Notes: generated by a model not told the origin, from the letters alone. Positions 1 through 9,440 are shown, counted from the stretch's first letter. The stretch: 64,000 nt of DNA from Pontibacter burrus (GCF_010686685.1 NZ_JAAGWD010000002.1:248001-312000), one strand, 5' to 3'. Made by a program: numbers and translations.

Positions 1-793
1 GCAAAGTTTCATTGCGCATGCTCTCAGGGGGTTCCTTTACTGTTAATGGTTCATCAACATCTAGGAGTAGCATCAAAAGGAGCTGTGCTTCCTCTGTATC
101 TGGCCTGATTTGAGCCATGTTGAAATCTGGCGTTAGATCAATTAACTGATCATGATCAATTGTTCCCTTCTCTAAGCAGTTAAAGAATAATTGCTTATTA
201 GGGGCTGATATGTTTTTATCGAAAGCAGTTGCAAGTTCCTCCCCACTTACTTTTTGATTCTCCCGCTTTGCAGTTCTTCTATAAATACCCATTGGCTGCC
301 CCTTGTCATTGATGGGTTCTTCAATCAAACCAATCTGACGTAATGAGCCTATATAATACTGGCCAAAGACTCCAGAATCATATTGCCAGTAGGTGCCTAC
401 AGTAGAGCCATCTGCATTGTATGTACCTGTATTCAGGTTAAACTCGGCTAAGTTCTCATTTAATCTGTGAGTGGCGTATAGGCTTCCGGATATACCAAGA
501 ATTTCGGACTTAGCTGCAATAAGGGCAATGATGTATTCTGCCTTGCGTATAAAAGCTTTCTGCTCCTTAGGGTCGGAGCTCTTAATTCGTTTTGCGTACT
601 CAGCCAGAAGCCAGCAATAGAAGCTGTAGTTTCTAATCCGACCGGTAACATTGTTAAGTCCAGGAAGGAGGTATGAATAAGCTTGAGCAGAAGGGTTTTG
701 TAATCCTAAAGGGTCTAAGCCTATAACAAAGCTCATTTTGTCTCCGAAAAATGGGAGCCTAGCCTCGTTCTTATCTAGTACTTTTGTAGCCAT
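1..793 (-). CDS. Unrecognised protein, 3' end outside window (partial)
   Basis: An open frame runs from ATG at 793 (first residues MATKVLDKNEARLPFF) to the window edge, giving at least 264 residues without a stop. It contains a conserved-looking segment around residues 38-62 with the pattern LLPGLNNVTGRIRNYSFYCWLL, which reads like the start of a domain rather than noise. No catalytic motif is visible in this part and I cannot name a family. It lies downstream of, and on the same strand as, the large helicase protein at 963-6833. The gap is 169 bp and holds a 48-bp perfect palindrome. The two may be partners in one defence locus, but co-transcription is uncertain because the palindrome could terminate the helicase transcript. 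Confidence 0.75.
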   Translation of the reverse strand, partial: MATKVLDKNEARLPFFGDKMSFVIGLDPLGLQNPSAQAYSYLLPGLNNVTGRIRNYSFYCWLLAEYAKRIKSSDPKEQKAFIRKAEYIIALIAAKSEILGISGSLYATHRLNENLAEFNLNTGTYNADGSTVGTYWQYDSGVFGQYYIGSLRQIGLIEEPINDKGQPMGIYRRTAKRENQKVSGEELATAFDKNISAPNKQLFFNCLEKGTIDHDQLIDLTPDFNMAQIRPDTEEAQLLLMLLLDVDEPLTVKEPPESMRNETL

Positions 794-881
794 AAGTATG
801 TTTTCTTGTTTGCTGATATCCAGTAAGCTTTAACATCATTTTGATCTACTGAACAGGTTATTCATGCATTCAATTTTATGT

Positions 882-929
882 AATAACTACTTGAGAGCTG
901 AAGGATCCTTCAGCTCTCAAGTAGTTATT
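882..929. repeat. 48-bp perfect palindrome between the two leftmost genes
   Basis: The left arm (882-905, beginning AATAACTACTTGAGAGC) and the right arm (906-929) are exact reverse complements with no spacer. It begins 33 bp past the stop of the helicase gene and ends 89 bp upstream of the next start. No T-run follows on either strand, so it is not a textbook intrinsic terminator. It could be a terminator of the loose type seen in Bacteroidota, a cruciform, or a protein-binding site. Confidence 0.9.
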
Positions 930-962
930 GGACAGTCATATGTAGATTAAAATTTGAGGGTA

Positions 963-3900
963 TCAATCCGCCAAAATCAGTCTTTCATTATCCTCAAGGG
1001 CGTATCCTAGCCTTACAGCATGCTCAATGCCAGAGGTCATGGCCATTTCCACATTGGTACCTAAACGGGCATAGCCAAAAAGTTTAGAGGTTTCGCGTAT
1101 TAAGTCACTTTTTGGCAGACTTATCTGGTTGATTAGAATTTCCCTGATACCATTAGCAATTTCTTCAGGAGGCAAATCATCGGCTTCTCTCTTCTGAGTT
1201 TCCTGAACACTTACTCTAAAAGATGCATACGACTCAGGACTTTGCTCTTCTGTCCATAGAATTACACTTTTGCCCAGCTGTGTCTTATTAATAGGTAACT
1301 CTGAAAACAAGCTCTCTAAATGAGCATTTACTCTTGATCCATTTCGTGAAATACCCCAGGCCGCCAGCACACGCTTACACAACAGATTTTGGCTTATAGG
1401 GGATTCTGTGGTTAACACTTGCATAATCTGCTGTGCTATTTTATCACGGTTCCAAGGCTGCAGGAAGTCATCAGAAGAACTGGTTAGGACAGACTCAAGT
1501 TGACAAACTTCATAGGGAAGTGCAGCCGTAGCACAAGAAACTTCAGTAACAACATCAACATCCCCAACCTCCTCCATGAGGGGAGATGAGCCGAAGTTGA
1601 TGCTTTTGAGCATCGGCTCACTATAGGAATGGGTAGTAGTGCTACTAGTTTCAACCTTTGGGTTGAAGAGCGTGTCTCTTTGTTCTTCAGCCTGTTTAAC
1701 TGCCAAAAGAATATCACTGACTGTCTTTTGTGGGTTTTCCCACCAATCAATTGACCACACTTTATGTATGTTCCAGCCAAGTAGACGTAGTACATCAGCT
1801 TGCACAATTTCACGATCCCTTGATGTTTTGGCGCTAAAGTAATTATGCCCATCACAGAGTACTCCCAGTATATATTCAGCAGGGTTTGCCGGATTAATTA
1901 TTCCGATATCGATTTTATAGTCAGAGCATCCGATGGCTGTGTGAACTTCGTATCCACACTTCCTGATCTCTTCAGCTATAGCATGCTCAAACGATAGCTC
2001 CTTACCGGCTGTGAGTACTGAGCGACCAGGTAGAGCTGACTTTCCTTTTTCTGCGTAGGCCAGGAAACCTTTCAGGCCGGCTACTCCTTCCGAAGCCGTG
2101 CGGGTAATGTCTATTTGGTCTGAGCGTAGGGTAGAGAAGACTTTCATTTCATAACGTGCCCTGGAGACAGCCACATTCAACCTGCGCCAGCCGCCTTCAC
2201 GGTTAATAGGACCGAAGTTAAGACTTACCTTACCGTGTTTATCGGGGCCATATCCGATAGAGAATAGTATTACATCGCGTTCGTCACCCTGAACATTCTC
2301 CAAATTTTTGATGAACAACGGCTCTTCGCTTTCCAAGGCAATTGACTCCAGCTCAGGTCTTGCTTTGAATACCTCATTGAGTAAATCTTCAATTAGGTTT
2401 TGCTGTACCACGCTGAAAGTGACGATGCCGATACTTTTTTGCGCTAATACCGGGTCTGACAGGCGCTGAATGACTTCATCGATAATGGCTTTTGCCTCCT
2501 CTAGGTTTTGACGGGTCTTACCTTTGTCATAGTACCCTTCAACTGCTACATGCTGTACTTTGGTAGTAATGTCATCTGTTGAAGGGAAAGTGAGTAGCTG
2601 ATTGTCATAGTACTTAGCATTACTAAAAGCAATAAGGCTTTCGTGCTTGCTTCTGTAATGCCACAATAAATAGTGAGATGGCATAGACAAAGCCAGGCAA
2701 TCATCGAGGATACTCTCCAGATCTTCCAGTTCTATATTGTCCTCATCAATGGCGTTGGACCCGAAGAAGCTGGTAGGCGGCATTTGTTTAGGATCTCCGA
2801 CCACAATAACGTTTGTGCCTCGGGCTATTGCTCCAACCGCTTCACAGGTTGGCATCTGTGAGGCTTCGTCAAAAATGACTAAGTCAAACTTAGTGGAGTT
2901 GACATCGAAGTACTGGGCTACAGAGATAGGGCTCATCAGCATGCACGGGCAAAGGCGAGGCAATAAATTAGGAATGGAGTCGAAAAGCTTTCGTATGGAG
3001 GTAGCCCGACCATTGTTCCTGATATTTCGCTGTAGGATACCTATCTCAGAACTCTGAGAGGCCTCCTGTGCAAAGGAAGGTATTTTGGCAGCTAGACGGG
3101 CATAAAGTTCTTCTTTAGTCAATTGTTCAAAGCTCTTGCTCAATTCTTTGAACTTCTTGATTTTCTCTTCAAACAGTTTTCCGTTGAAAGCTGAAAGCTG
3201 TGGTTCTTGATCGATGATATATTCTGAGCAGGCGCGGTAAAGGCTTTTCTTGAAACAAAGCCCTACTTCTTCGGTAGCTATGCTACCGTTTTCATAAAAG
3301 GTAATGAGAGGCTCCAAACCAATCGCTATTGCCTTCTCCCTTATCTGAAGCCAGTTAATCCAATCCCGAACCTCGTCGATGGCACTCATCCATCTATCAA
3401 CATAAACTAAGTTATTCGTTACCCAATGAGCATCTTGTACTTTAAGCCCCTTAAAGTCGATCCCCAAAAGCCGTTGTAGCTCGCTCTCTTTTTGCCCAAT
3501 CTCGTGGAAGAGTTGCTGCAAGCTTGTTAATTTTCTTTCATGGAAGGTAAAGTAAACCTTACTTCCCTCTCCAAATTCGCCAGCCAGGGCATTTCGCCAT
3601 TCTTTAGATTTGGATGCTGTGTTGAGCGTGATTCCTTTTCGGTTGATCTCGATTAGAATATTGCAAATTTCAATCAGGCTGTCCCAGTTGCAGGTCTCAT
3701 TCTGCCAAAGAAAGCCTAACAGTTGTGGCAGGTGGGTTGCCTTCTCAATTGATTCGTGCTCGGCCTGATACGCTATAATTTGTTTTAGAATATCGGGTAC
3801 TTCCTGCTTTGCTAAGGTTCCTGTTGAGCTATGCTTCTTCAAATCCTTGGCAATAGAAGCTTGTTTCAGAAACTTAGGGAGAAACCACTGCTGATTGGCT

Positions 3901-6833
3901 ATCGTCCAGCACTGTAAAGCCTGTTCCGCGGAAAACTCAAGAACTGACTTGCTGAACTTTTGGAGTAACTGTTGCTTTAAGGCATCTCTTTGCTTGCCAT
4001 GAGCAGCCAACCCTATTACCTGGGACAAGCTCTGCTCCACATTTTCTACATTCAGAAGGGATGCAGGAATATCAGGCAGGCGGAGGAAAAGTGCAGTCAA
4101 TTGAACCAGGTCTTCAGCCTCTTCTCGGCTTTTAAGTTGAGGATTTACTTTTAGAATACCACATATGGAGGTCATCTCTTCCTGGTATCGGAGAAGCAGA
4201 TTTTTGTAGCTATCGATAATCTGACGTGCATCGCCCTTTAACTGTTGGGCATACTGCTTTACCTGCACCGCCTCCAGTGGGTGCTGGTAGGGGTGTCCAC
4301 ATACAGAGCCAATCACCTGTATCTGATCAACGATATCCTGCCACTCTGTGAGCTTAGATGGATTCAGGTGTTCTAACTGTGCTGGAGTAAATGTGAGGTT
4401 ATCCTGTGCCTGGCCCAGTTGGCTGTATTGAGAGAAAGCATCGAAGAGTGAGAATCCAAACCTGTGCTTTTTGTGGAGAGCTTGTACATAATCATTCAGT
4501 TCCGATCGAGTAGCCAAAAGCCGTTCAGCTTCCGATTCAAAGTTCTGAGGCGATGTTTTACGATTTATTTCCGATGCCCTCTTCAATTGTTCCAGAACGG
4601 CAGACTTCTTTGATTTGTTGGAGTGGAGTTCCAGACAAAATGCACCTATGCCAATAGACTCTAAACGATTTTCTACAACCTCCAGAGCTGCTTTTTTGGC
4701 GGAAACAAAAAGCACTTTTTTGCCTGCATATAAAGCATTTGCAATAATGTTGGTGATAGTCTGGGACTTTCCCGTGCCAGGAGGGCCATGCAGTACAAAA
4801 CTTTTACCCTGTGCTGAGTTCAGTATAGCCTCAAGCTGTGAGGAATCTGTACTAATTGGCAGGGCAACTTCAGTAGGATGCAATTCAGTATCGAGGACTT
4901 TTACTTCATGAGTTGTTTCCGGTTGCCACTCCAGCATTCCTGAGATAAGGCTCTTTACAATTTTGTTTTCACTTAGTTTATCGGCATTGTAGTGAATGTC
5001 ATTCCAAAGGATAAACTTGCTAAAAGAAAAAGTACCCAAGAGTGCCTGTTCTTCCACATCCCATCGTGAATGGGACATAATACCTTTTCTGATAGTATTG
5101 AAGACGAGCTTCACATCTACGCCACTTTCGTCTTTAGGGAGATTTTCCAATCCTCCGATATTGATCCCGAAGTCCTGGCGAAGCATTTCCAAAAGTGTAA
5201 TGTTCATCATTGTTTCCTCCTCCCGGCTGCGTATCACATAGCCCTTTTGTGCAGACTTTCGAATGATCTCTACTGGCAATAGCAGGATAGGGGCGTAACG
5301 CGGACGCTCGCTGGCCGGAGTTTCATACCATTTCAGGAGTCCTAGGGCAATGTAGAGCGTATTGGCTCCGTTCTCTTCGATAGCTTGGCGTGAACTTCGA
5401 TAAATGCTGGTAATACTGTGCTGTAACTCTGTTTCGGTGAGATAGGAGCGAAGTCTCTTTTGTGTAAACTCATACTTTACTAGGTCAACAATTGGATCGG
5501 ACTGATGTAGTGCCTGGTAAATGCCAGTATTACGAAGGGGGGGTTCCCAATCAGCTGGCTTTGAAAGAATCTGAAACTCCTTACCATCGGCCAGGCTGTC
5601 TTCGAACTGGCTAAGGTTAATTGTTATTAACTGAAGGGTGCTCTTTGTTAGCCTGATATTCAATAGATTGTTTCGAAGCGTCAGGTCCAGGAGCTTTCTT
5701 TCCCAAAGACGTTGTTTAGAGACTTTAATCTGTTCCACCTCAGGCACCTCAACACCAGCTGTTAAAGCTTCGGGTGCATCGTTCTTGCGTTCTTTCAGAG
5801 GTTCTACCTCCACAATTTCCCAGCCATCAGAGGTGTGAACTCTGAGAGGCAAAGGCCTGATGCCGCTAAAGCGGGTGCGATGAATGTCAACAAACAAGCC
5901 AAATTCATCATCTTTCTTCATATGATGGTTGGCAGCTGCTGACGCTGCGTCGAACGAAACAGGCCTTCCTGCATTCATACTGGTCGCCTCTACCAAGACT
6001 ATTTCATTGATGCCGTCTGCAGTTCGCTTTGTTAGCAGAGAAGGATCATCATTGACAGGATCTGCAAAAGACTCTTCGATAAGCCACCCACCGACAAAGG
6101 CATGGCCTTTGGTAAATATCAACAGAGGATAAATACCAACCGCCTCCAGACAAGCGGCATAGAGTAAGGAGATATCCAGGCAGTTAGCGAGCTTATGGGT
6201 GAAAATGGTGTCACACATTCTGATGCGCTGGCCGTTTTCCTCAAAGCTGGCAGGAACACTGCAATAGACAATTTCTAAACTGGCAATAGCTTCATATAGT
6301 GCCGCCATCTGCTTTCGCACCCTGTCTGGGTTTCTGCTTTGATATTCATCAAATGAAGGGCTTCCTGTCCACCTTTCAAGAATGGTAGCGGCCTTTGAAA
6401 TGATTTTCGAGATCTGCGCATGGTTGGGAGTGACAAAAGCGGCTATCATTTCAGGTAGTATAGCCGCGCCGCTCCATTGGTCATATGCCAAAACAGAAAC
6501 AGGATAACTACCTGTGAATAGAATATTACTTTCTGATGTAATATTGAGCGTGAAGTTCCCTAATATTTTCTCAGAAAGATTAGACAAATAGGAGGATGAC
6601 ACTTTTAAATGAACAGCATCGAGCTCAAAACTCTCTCCTGCCTTCAATACATCAACTCGGTGCTCCCATGCTGTAATGAAATCCGGATCACTTGTTAGTT
6701 TAATGGAAATATTTCTAATGTCGAGCTCACTAGTGTTCTTTATCAATATCTTGCGAACAACCGATACGTGGTTTTGTTGCATGGCATAATTGATGAAAGG
6801 TGAGTATATAAACTCAATTTCTAAAGATGTCAT
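963..6833 (-). CDS. DUF4011-helicase-Vsr-like defence protein with transglutaminase-like N-terminus (Hhe-like)
   Basis: This 1,956-residue multidomain protein is read as follows. After an N-terminal beta-rich region, residues ~205-280 look like a transglutaminase-type fold, with Cys in ANCLDISLLYA, His in KGHAFVGGW and an acidic residue in LVEATSM. DUF4011 follows at ~372-400 (LWERKLLDLTLRNNLLN). The superfamily 1 helicase has Walker A HGPPGTGKSQT at ~681, Walker B VIFDEASQMP at ~1,317, then VVGDPKQMPP, NVQGDERD and LNVAVSRAR. A Vsr/MTES_1575-like nuclease segment lies at ~1,612-1,705 (DYKIDIGI, LGVLCDGHNY, LGWNIHKVWS). The C-terminus, from ~1,815, resembles DUF3320. DUF4011-helicase-Vsr proteins are a described antiphage type (Hhe); that this one acts against phage is inference. 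Length and frame are intact. Confidence 0.88.
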   Translation of the reverse strand: MTSLEIEFIYSPFINYAMQQNHVSVVRKILIKNTSELDIRNISIKLTSDPDFITAWEHRVDVLKAGESFELDAVHLKVSSSYLSNLSEKILGNFTLNITSESNILFTGSYPVSVLAYDQWSGAAILPEMIAAFVTPNHAQISKIISKAATILERWTGSPSFDEYQSRNPDRVRKQMAALYEAIASLEIVYCSVPASFEENGQRIRMCDTIFTHKLANCLDISLLYAACLEAVGIYPLLIFTKGHAFVGGWLIEESFADPVNDDPSLLTKRTADGINEIVLVEATSMNAGRPVSFDAASAAANHHMKKDDEFGLFVDIHRTRFSGIRPLPLRVHTSDGWEIVEVEPLKERKNDAPEALTAGVEVPEVEQIKVSKQRLWERKLLDLTLRNNLLNIRLTKSTLQLITINLSQFEDSLADGKEFQILSKPADWEPPLRNTGIYQALHQSDPIVDLVKYEFTQKRLRSYLTETELQHSITSIYRSSRQAIEENGANTLYIALGLLKWYETPASERPRYAPILLLPVEIIRKSAQKGYVIRSREEETMMNITLLEMLRQDFGINIGGLENLPKDESGVDVKLVFNTIRKGIMSHSRWDVEEQALLGTFSFSKFILWNDIHYNADKLSENKIVKSLISGMLEWQPETTHEVKVLDTELHPTEVALPISTDSSQLEAILNSAQGKSFVLHGPPGTGKSQTITNIIANALYAGKKVLFVSAKKAALEVVENRLESIGIGAFCLELHSNKSKKSAVLEQLKRASEINRKTSPQNFESEAERLLATRSELNDYVQALHKKHRFGFSLFDAFSQYSQLGQAQDNLTFTPAQLEHLNPSKLTEWQDIVDQIQVIGSVCGHPYQHPLEAVQVKQYAQQLKGDARQIIDSYKNLLLRYQEEMTSICGILKVNPQLKSREEAEDLVQLTALFLRLPDIPASLLNVENVEQSLSQVIGLAAHGKQRDALKQQLLQKFSKSVLEFSAEQALQCWTIANQQWFLPKFLKQASIAKDLKKHSSTGTLAKQEVPDILKQIIAYQAEHESIEKATHLPQLLGFLWQNETCNWDSLIEICNILIEINRKGITLNTASKSKEWRNALAGEFGEGSKVYFTFHERKLTSLQQLFHEIGQKESELQRLLGIDFKGLKVQDAHWVTNNLVYVDRWMSAIDEVRDWINWLQIREKAIAIGLEPLITFYENGSIATEEVGLCFKKSLYRACSEYIIDQEPQLSAFNGKLFEEKIKKFKELSKSFEQLTKEELYARLAAKIPSFAQEASQSSEIGILQRNIRNNGRATSIRKLFDSIPNLLPRLCPCMLMSPISVAQYFDVNSTKFDLVIFDEASQMPTCEAVGAIARGTNVIVVGDPKQMPPTSFFGSNAIDEDNIELEDLESILDDCLALSMPSHYLLWHYRSKHESLIAFSNAKYYDNQLLTFPSTDDITTKVQHVAVEGYYDKGKTRQNLEEAKAIIDEVIQRLSDPVLAQKSIGIVTFSVVQQNLIEDLLNEVFKARPELESIALESEEPLFIKNLENVQGDERDVILFSIGYGPDKHGKVSLNFGPINREGGWRRLNVAVSRARYEMKVFSTLRSDQIDITRTASEGVAGLKGFLAYAEKGKSALPGRSVLTAGKELSFEHAIAEEIRKCGYEVHTAIGCSDYKIDIGIINPANPAEYILGVLCDGHNYFSAKTSRDREIVQADVLRLLGWNIHKVWSIDWWENPQKTVSDILLAVKQAEEQRDTLFNPKVETSSTTTHSYSEPMLKSINFGSSPLMEEVGDVDVVTEVSCATAALPYEVCQLESVLTSSSDDFLQPWNRDKIAQQIMQVLTTESPISQNLLCKRVLAAWGISRNGSRVNAHLESLFSELPINKTQLGKSVILWTEEQSPESYASFRVSVQETQKREADDLPPEEIANGIREILINQISLPKSDLIRETSKLFGYARLGTNVEMAMTSGIEHAVRLGYALEDNERLILAD

Positions 6834-7118
6834 TTAGTATGTAGAATATTAGTTGTAGATCTTGGATTACTTTATTGATAATTTTAATTATTTTATATCT
6901 TAATTACAACAATTTATATATCTATTTTAACATATTTAATAGTTGGAATTGAGGTTTGTGAGGAGGAGGGGATAGTTTTTTAGCGAGAAGAAATAACTCT
7001 ATATTTATGCTTTATTTCTTATTAATAGCTTATTGAATTTGTGAAAAACCTTTACAATATTGTTTTATACAATATCGTGATTATTGCAGTAGAGAATAAA
7101 ATTTAGTATATTAAGTAT
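6834..7118. promoter_or_regulatory. AT-rich divergent intergenic region with TACAATAT direct repeats
   Basis: This 285-bp very AT-rich stretch separates the divergent helicase and XRE genes and must carry both promoters. TACAATAT occurs twice in direct orientation at 7,053-7,060 and 7,068-7,075, about 45 bp before the XRE start, and could be an operator. No gene is visible in it. Confidence 0.4.
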
Positions 7119-7529
7119 ATGGAAACAGCAGACAGAAAACGACCGATCCACCTGGGGGACCACGTGCGAAGAATGCGTACAGCTTTGGGAGTGAAGCAAT
7201 CCGCATTGGCCAATGAACTGGGCACCACTCAGCAGAACATTTCGCGAATCGAGCAAGAGGAGGAGGTGGATGATGCGATGCTGAATAAAATTGCTAGCGC
7301 TCTTGGAGTAACAGCAGAAGCTATTAAAAATTTTAGTGAAGATGGGGACGTGTTTAACATCCAGCATATGCAGGGACATGCTTCTGCTGGTAGTAGTTTC
7401 AACCAATGTACCTTCAATCCATTGGATAAGTTAATTGAGGTAATGGATGAAAATAAAAAGCTCTACGAGCGCTTACTGGCAAGCGAACGGGAGAAAATCG
7501 AAATCTTGAAACAGCAGAAGAACTCTTAG
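7119..7529 (+). CDS. XRE-family HTH regulator with C-terminal coiled coil
   Basis: This is a 136-residue DNA-binding protein. Residues ~12-70 form a Cro/CI-type helix-turn-helix (GDHVRRMRTALGVKQSALANELGTTQQNISRIEQ). A linker follows, then a charged helix near the C-terminus (LDKLIEVMDENKKLYERLLASEREK) that is probably a dimerisation coiled coil. The architecture is common among Bacteroidota regulators in accessory regions. It diverges from the large helicase gene across a 285-bp AT-rich region, so it may control that gene as well as itself. That role is inferred from position only. Confidence 0.85.
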   Translation: METADRKRPIHLGDHVRRMRTALGVKQSALANELGTTQQNISRIEQEEEVDDAMLNKIASALGVTAEAIKNFSEDGDVFNIQHMQGHASAGSSFNQCTFNPLDKLIEVMDENKKLYERLLASEREKIEILKQQKNS

Positions 7530-7618
7530 CTGTTAATGCATAATAAAGGTAGATAAGTAGTCCATACTAAACCACTTTTCTACTTTATACAGGACCATAC
7601 TCAACGCTTATACTGCAG

Positions 7619-8020
7619 TTACAGATCAGAATCTTTAGCCTCTAATTGCCTGATTCTTCTATCTTTCTCATTTGGGTCAAGATGATAAACGGAATCTACC
7701 CAACGGCCTGTGTTTGGGTAAGTTTGCCGGATCATCCAGTACCTGACATCGCTTTCCCGCAACCTGCTGTTCTCCCGGTGCAGGCTTATGCAAAGTCCTT
7801 CTGAAATAGCAGTTACCAGCAAACACACAATTCCCCCGATCACAAAGCTCTTAGACTTATCCTCGAAATGGTGGTGCCGGACGGGCAGCACCTTCGGCAG
7901 CTTGGTGATCGTCTCCCGGAAGGAGGCGATCTGGGCATAGATCTGCAAGGCCTGCGCGCTCAGCTCATGCAGTTTAAAGAGTGCCTTCAGCTCCTCAAAC
8001 TTGCTGCTGCAATCAGGCAC
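7619..8020 (-). CDS. Mobilisation-locus membrane protein, single TM segment
   Basis: This 133-residue protein has an N-terminal helical region, then a hydrophobic segment around residues 58-77 (FVIGGIVCLLVTAISEGLCI), followed by HRENSRLRESDVRYWMIRQTYP and an acidic tail. Proteins with this layout sit beside mobC/relaxase genes in Bacteroidota mobilisable elements. Here it follows a mobC-like remnant, overlapping it by a few bases. The relaxase expected nearby is missing. The exact function is unknown; it may anchor or stabilise a relaxosome. The frame is intact although its neighbours are decayed. Confidence 0.6.
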   Translation of the reverse strand: MPDCSSKFEELKALFKLHELSAQALQIYAQIASFRETITKLPKVLPVRHHHFEDKSKSFVIGGIVCLLVTAISEGLCISLHRENSRLRESDVRYWMIRQTYPNTGRWVDSVYHLDPNEKDRRIRQLEAKDSDL

Positions 8021-8248
8021 CGGTGCTGCCTGTGGCGGAGTCGGTGCAGTCCCTTCTTCGAGTTTTTCCAGCCGCCGCCCGGAACCAGGCCGACAGGCTC
8101 ATGCCTGCTTCCCGAGCCTTGCCTGTCACCAGCAGCCGTTCGGTTTCCGTAACCCGCACCACGAGCGTGCAGCTGCGCTTTACCGGTTTGGGGGGCGCCC
8201 GCCCTTTCTTTTTTCCTGGCTTTGTTGCCTGGCCTGTCCTGTTTCCAT
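8013..8248 (-). pseudogene. mobC-like relaxosome accessory protein, frameshifted
   Basis: The segment reading RSCTLVVRVTETERLLVTG then KAREAGMSLSAWFRAAA is the ribbon-helix-helix core typical of MobC-type plasmid mobilisation proteins, which bind oriT DNA with the relaxase. A natural start at ATG 8,248 gives METGQARQQSQEKRKGGRPP in one frame, while the core lies in another. A one-base frameshift in the C-rich run near 8,190-8,200 joins them. The end overlaps the next gene by 8 bp, an operon-like arrangement. An assembly error in the homopolymer is the alternative to true decay. Confidence 0.6.
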
Positions 8249-8399
8249 CTGCTTGCTTCTTTACTAAATAAGAAGGAATTCCTGCTGCGACCACCGGGAG
8301 TTGGAGGGGAGGCCCAGGGCAGGGAAGAGGTTTTTGTATGACAAAAACACAAACTTGCTCCCTGCACCTACGAGCATTCCCCGGCAGCGCCCTTACAGG

Positions 8400-8890
8400 C
8401 GTAGCCGGTGGCGATTTGCCTGCCGCTGCCCCGACAACAGGTATGCGTTCACGTCTTTGTAACCACAGTAGAGGGCAGAGACATCCTGGAATTTCAGCTC
8501 CGAGCGTAGAAGCCGCTCGGTCACCTTTCGGCCGGGTCATAGTTTAGGAACAGCAGCACCTGCCTGTGCCCGCCTAGCACCTCCAGACCCTTGCCCAACT
8601 AGGTGAGGGAGTTAAGAACCAGAAAGCTGGCGTTATCCTTCAGGTGAGGCCAGAGCTTCAGGAGGGACAAAAATCCATGAACCCTCCAGCAGGCAGATGG
8701 TGTTAGTGCCGCGGTCGATGAAGGTGACTTCCTTAGGGGATGAGGAGCCCTTGAACCAGGCGTTGCGCAACTCGCAACCCCCGAGTGGTTCCCGAATCCC
8801 ACGGCCGTATACTGCCTGGCGTTGATGGAGAAGCTTATTTCCTCCCGAACCGGCAATAACATGCTGTTTGTATAGTTGGCTCTGAGGCAA
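8400..8890 (-). pseudogene. Toprim-domain primase-like protein, decayed by several frameshifts and an amber codon
   Basis: Pieces of one protein are readable in alternating frames. They are INARQYTAVGFGN (~8,800-8,830), GCELRNAWFKGSSSPKEVTFI (~8,715-8,780), TICLLEG then DFLSLLKLWPHLKDNASFLVLNSLT (~8,600-8,700), an in-frame TAG at 8,597-8,599, LGKGLEVLGGHRQVLLFLNYDPA (to ~8,540), and after another shift KVTERLLRSELKFQDVSALY. The order, and the toprim-like acidic motifs (LLEG, DPA), match the toprim proteins of Bacteroidota mobilisable elements. At least three frameshifts plus one stop make a functional product very unlikely. It precedes the mobC-like remnant, as expected for a mobilisation locus. 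Confidence 0.65.
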
Positions 8891-8915
8891 CAAAAAAGCC
8901 CTTATAATTAATCCG

Positions 8916-9440
8916 ATGCTCAACATGAAGAGCCATGCCAATGATTGCAACAACAACGACTACATCATTGGCCTGGACTTTAACCTAAAAAAGCTATTAA
9001 AGCGTGACTCAAGGATGGATAGTGACTGTATTACCACCATGCCCATACGTAGTGCCGCGGACTGGGGCTCCATCAGTGCTATCCCTGGCGCAGCAGCACC
9101 AGACATAATACCGCTTCCTGAAGGTCATGTAGTAAAGCACCCGAAACTGATCAACGGCCTGGCTGATCAGTTCATCGAGTATTATGAGCACCACCTGAAT
9201 AAGACCTTTATCTTTATCCAAGACTCAGAGTGGGGGAATGCCCGCAGGCCTGACGCAGATCTTACCTATAACGAACAGTTTGCTGAGCGTCTGAGCAAGG
9301 CCCGATGGACTGTGCAGATCGTGAACATGGGCAGAGTGCCACGGCACCAGACCAGGTACCACCTGGCGCATGAGTTCCTGGGGGAGAAGGATAAGGGCAC
9401 AAAAAAACAGCGTACCGGTTGGAAACGCTGTTTTTGGTGA
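8916..9440 (+). pseudogene. Phage terminase large-subunit remnant (nuclease domain)
   Basis: The start (YIIGLDFN) resembles the first acidic motif of the RNase H-like nuclease domain of phage large terminases. The later segment VKHPKLINGLADQFIEYYEHH, NKTFIFIQDSEWG and TYNEQFAERLSKARWTVQIVN with RHQTRYHLAHEFLG matches the rest of that domain. The middle, ~8,985-9,125, is out of register and reads as unrelated sequence, so at least two frameshifts are likely. The ATPase half is absent. The open frame runs through a hairpin at 9,403-9,435, showing that the original 3' end is lost. It is the leftmost recognisable piece of the decayed prophage. Confidence 0.55.
9403..9435. terminator. Hairpin terminator, bidirectional
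   Basis: The arms AAAAACAGCGT and ACGCTGTTTTT enclose an 11-base loop, with A-rich and T-rich flanks that would serve either strand. It falls within the open frame of the terminase remnant. No gene is visible in the 240 bp between here and the next gene. Confidence 0.7.

Noticed and set aside
882-929. Reading the palindrome as a standard rho-independent terminator
   Set aside because: There is no T-run on either side and no loop, so I list it as a palindromic repeat with terminator only as one option.
6834-7118. Non-coding RNA gene (for example a retron-type or antitoxin RNA) in the AT-rich region
   Set aside because: No strong stem, terminator or reverse-transcriptase neighbour is visible; the AT-richness is adequately explained by two divergent promoters.
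8338-8547. Open frame on the plus strand opposite the toprim/mobC remnants
   Set aside because: It is a shadow of the minus-strand pseudogenes; the proline/alanine/serine-rich translation matches no protein pattern.
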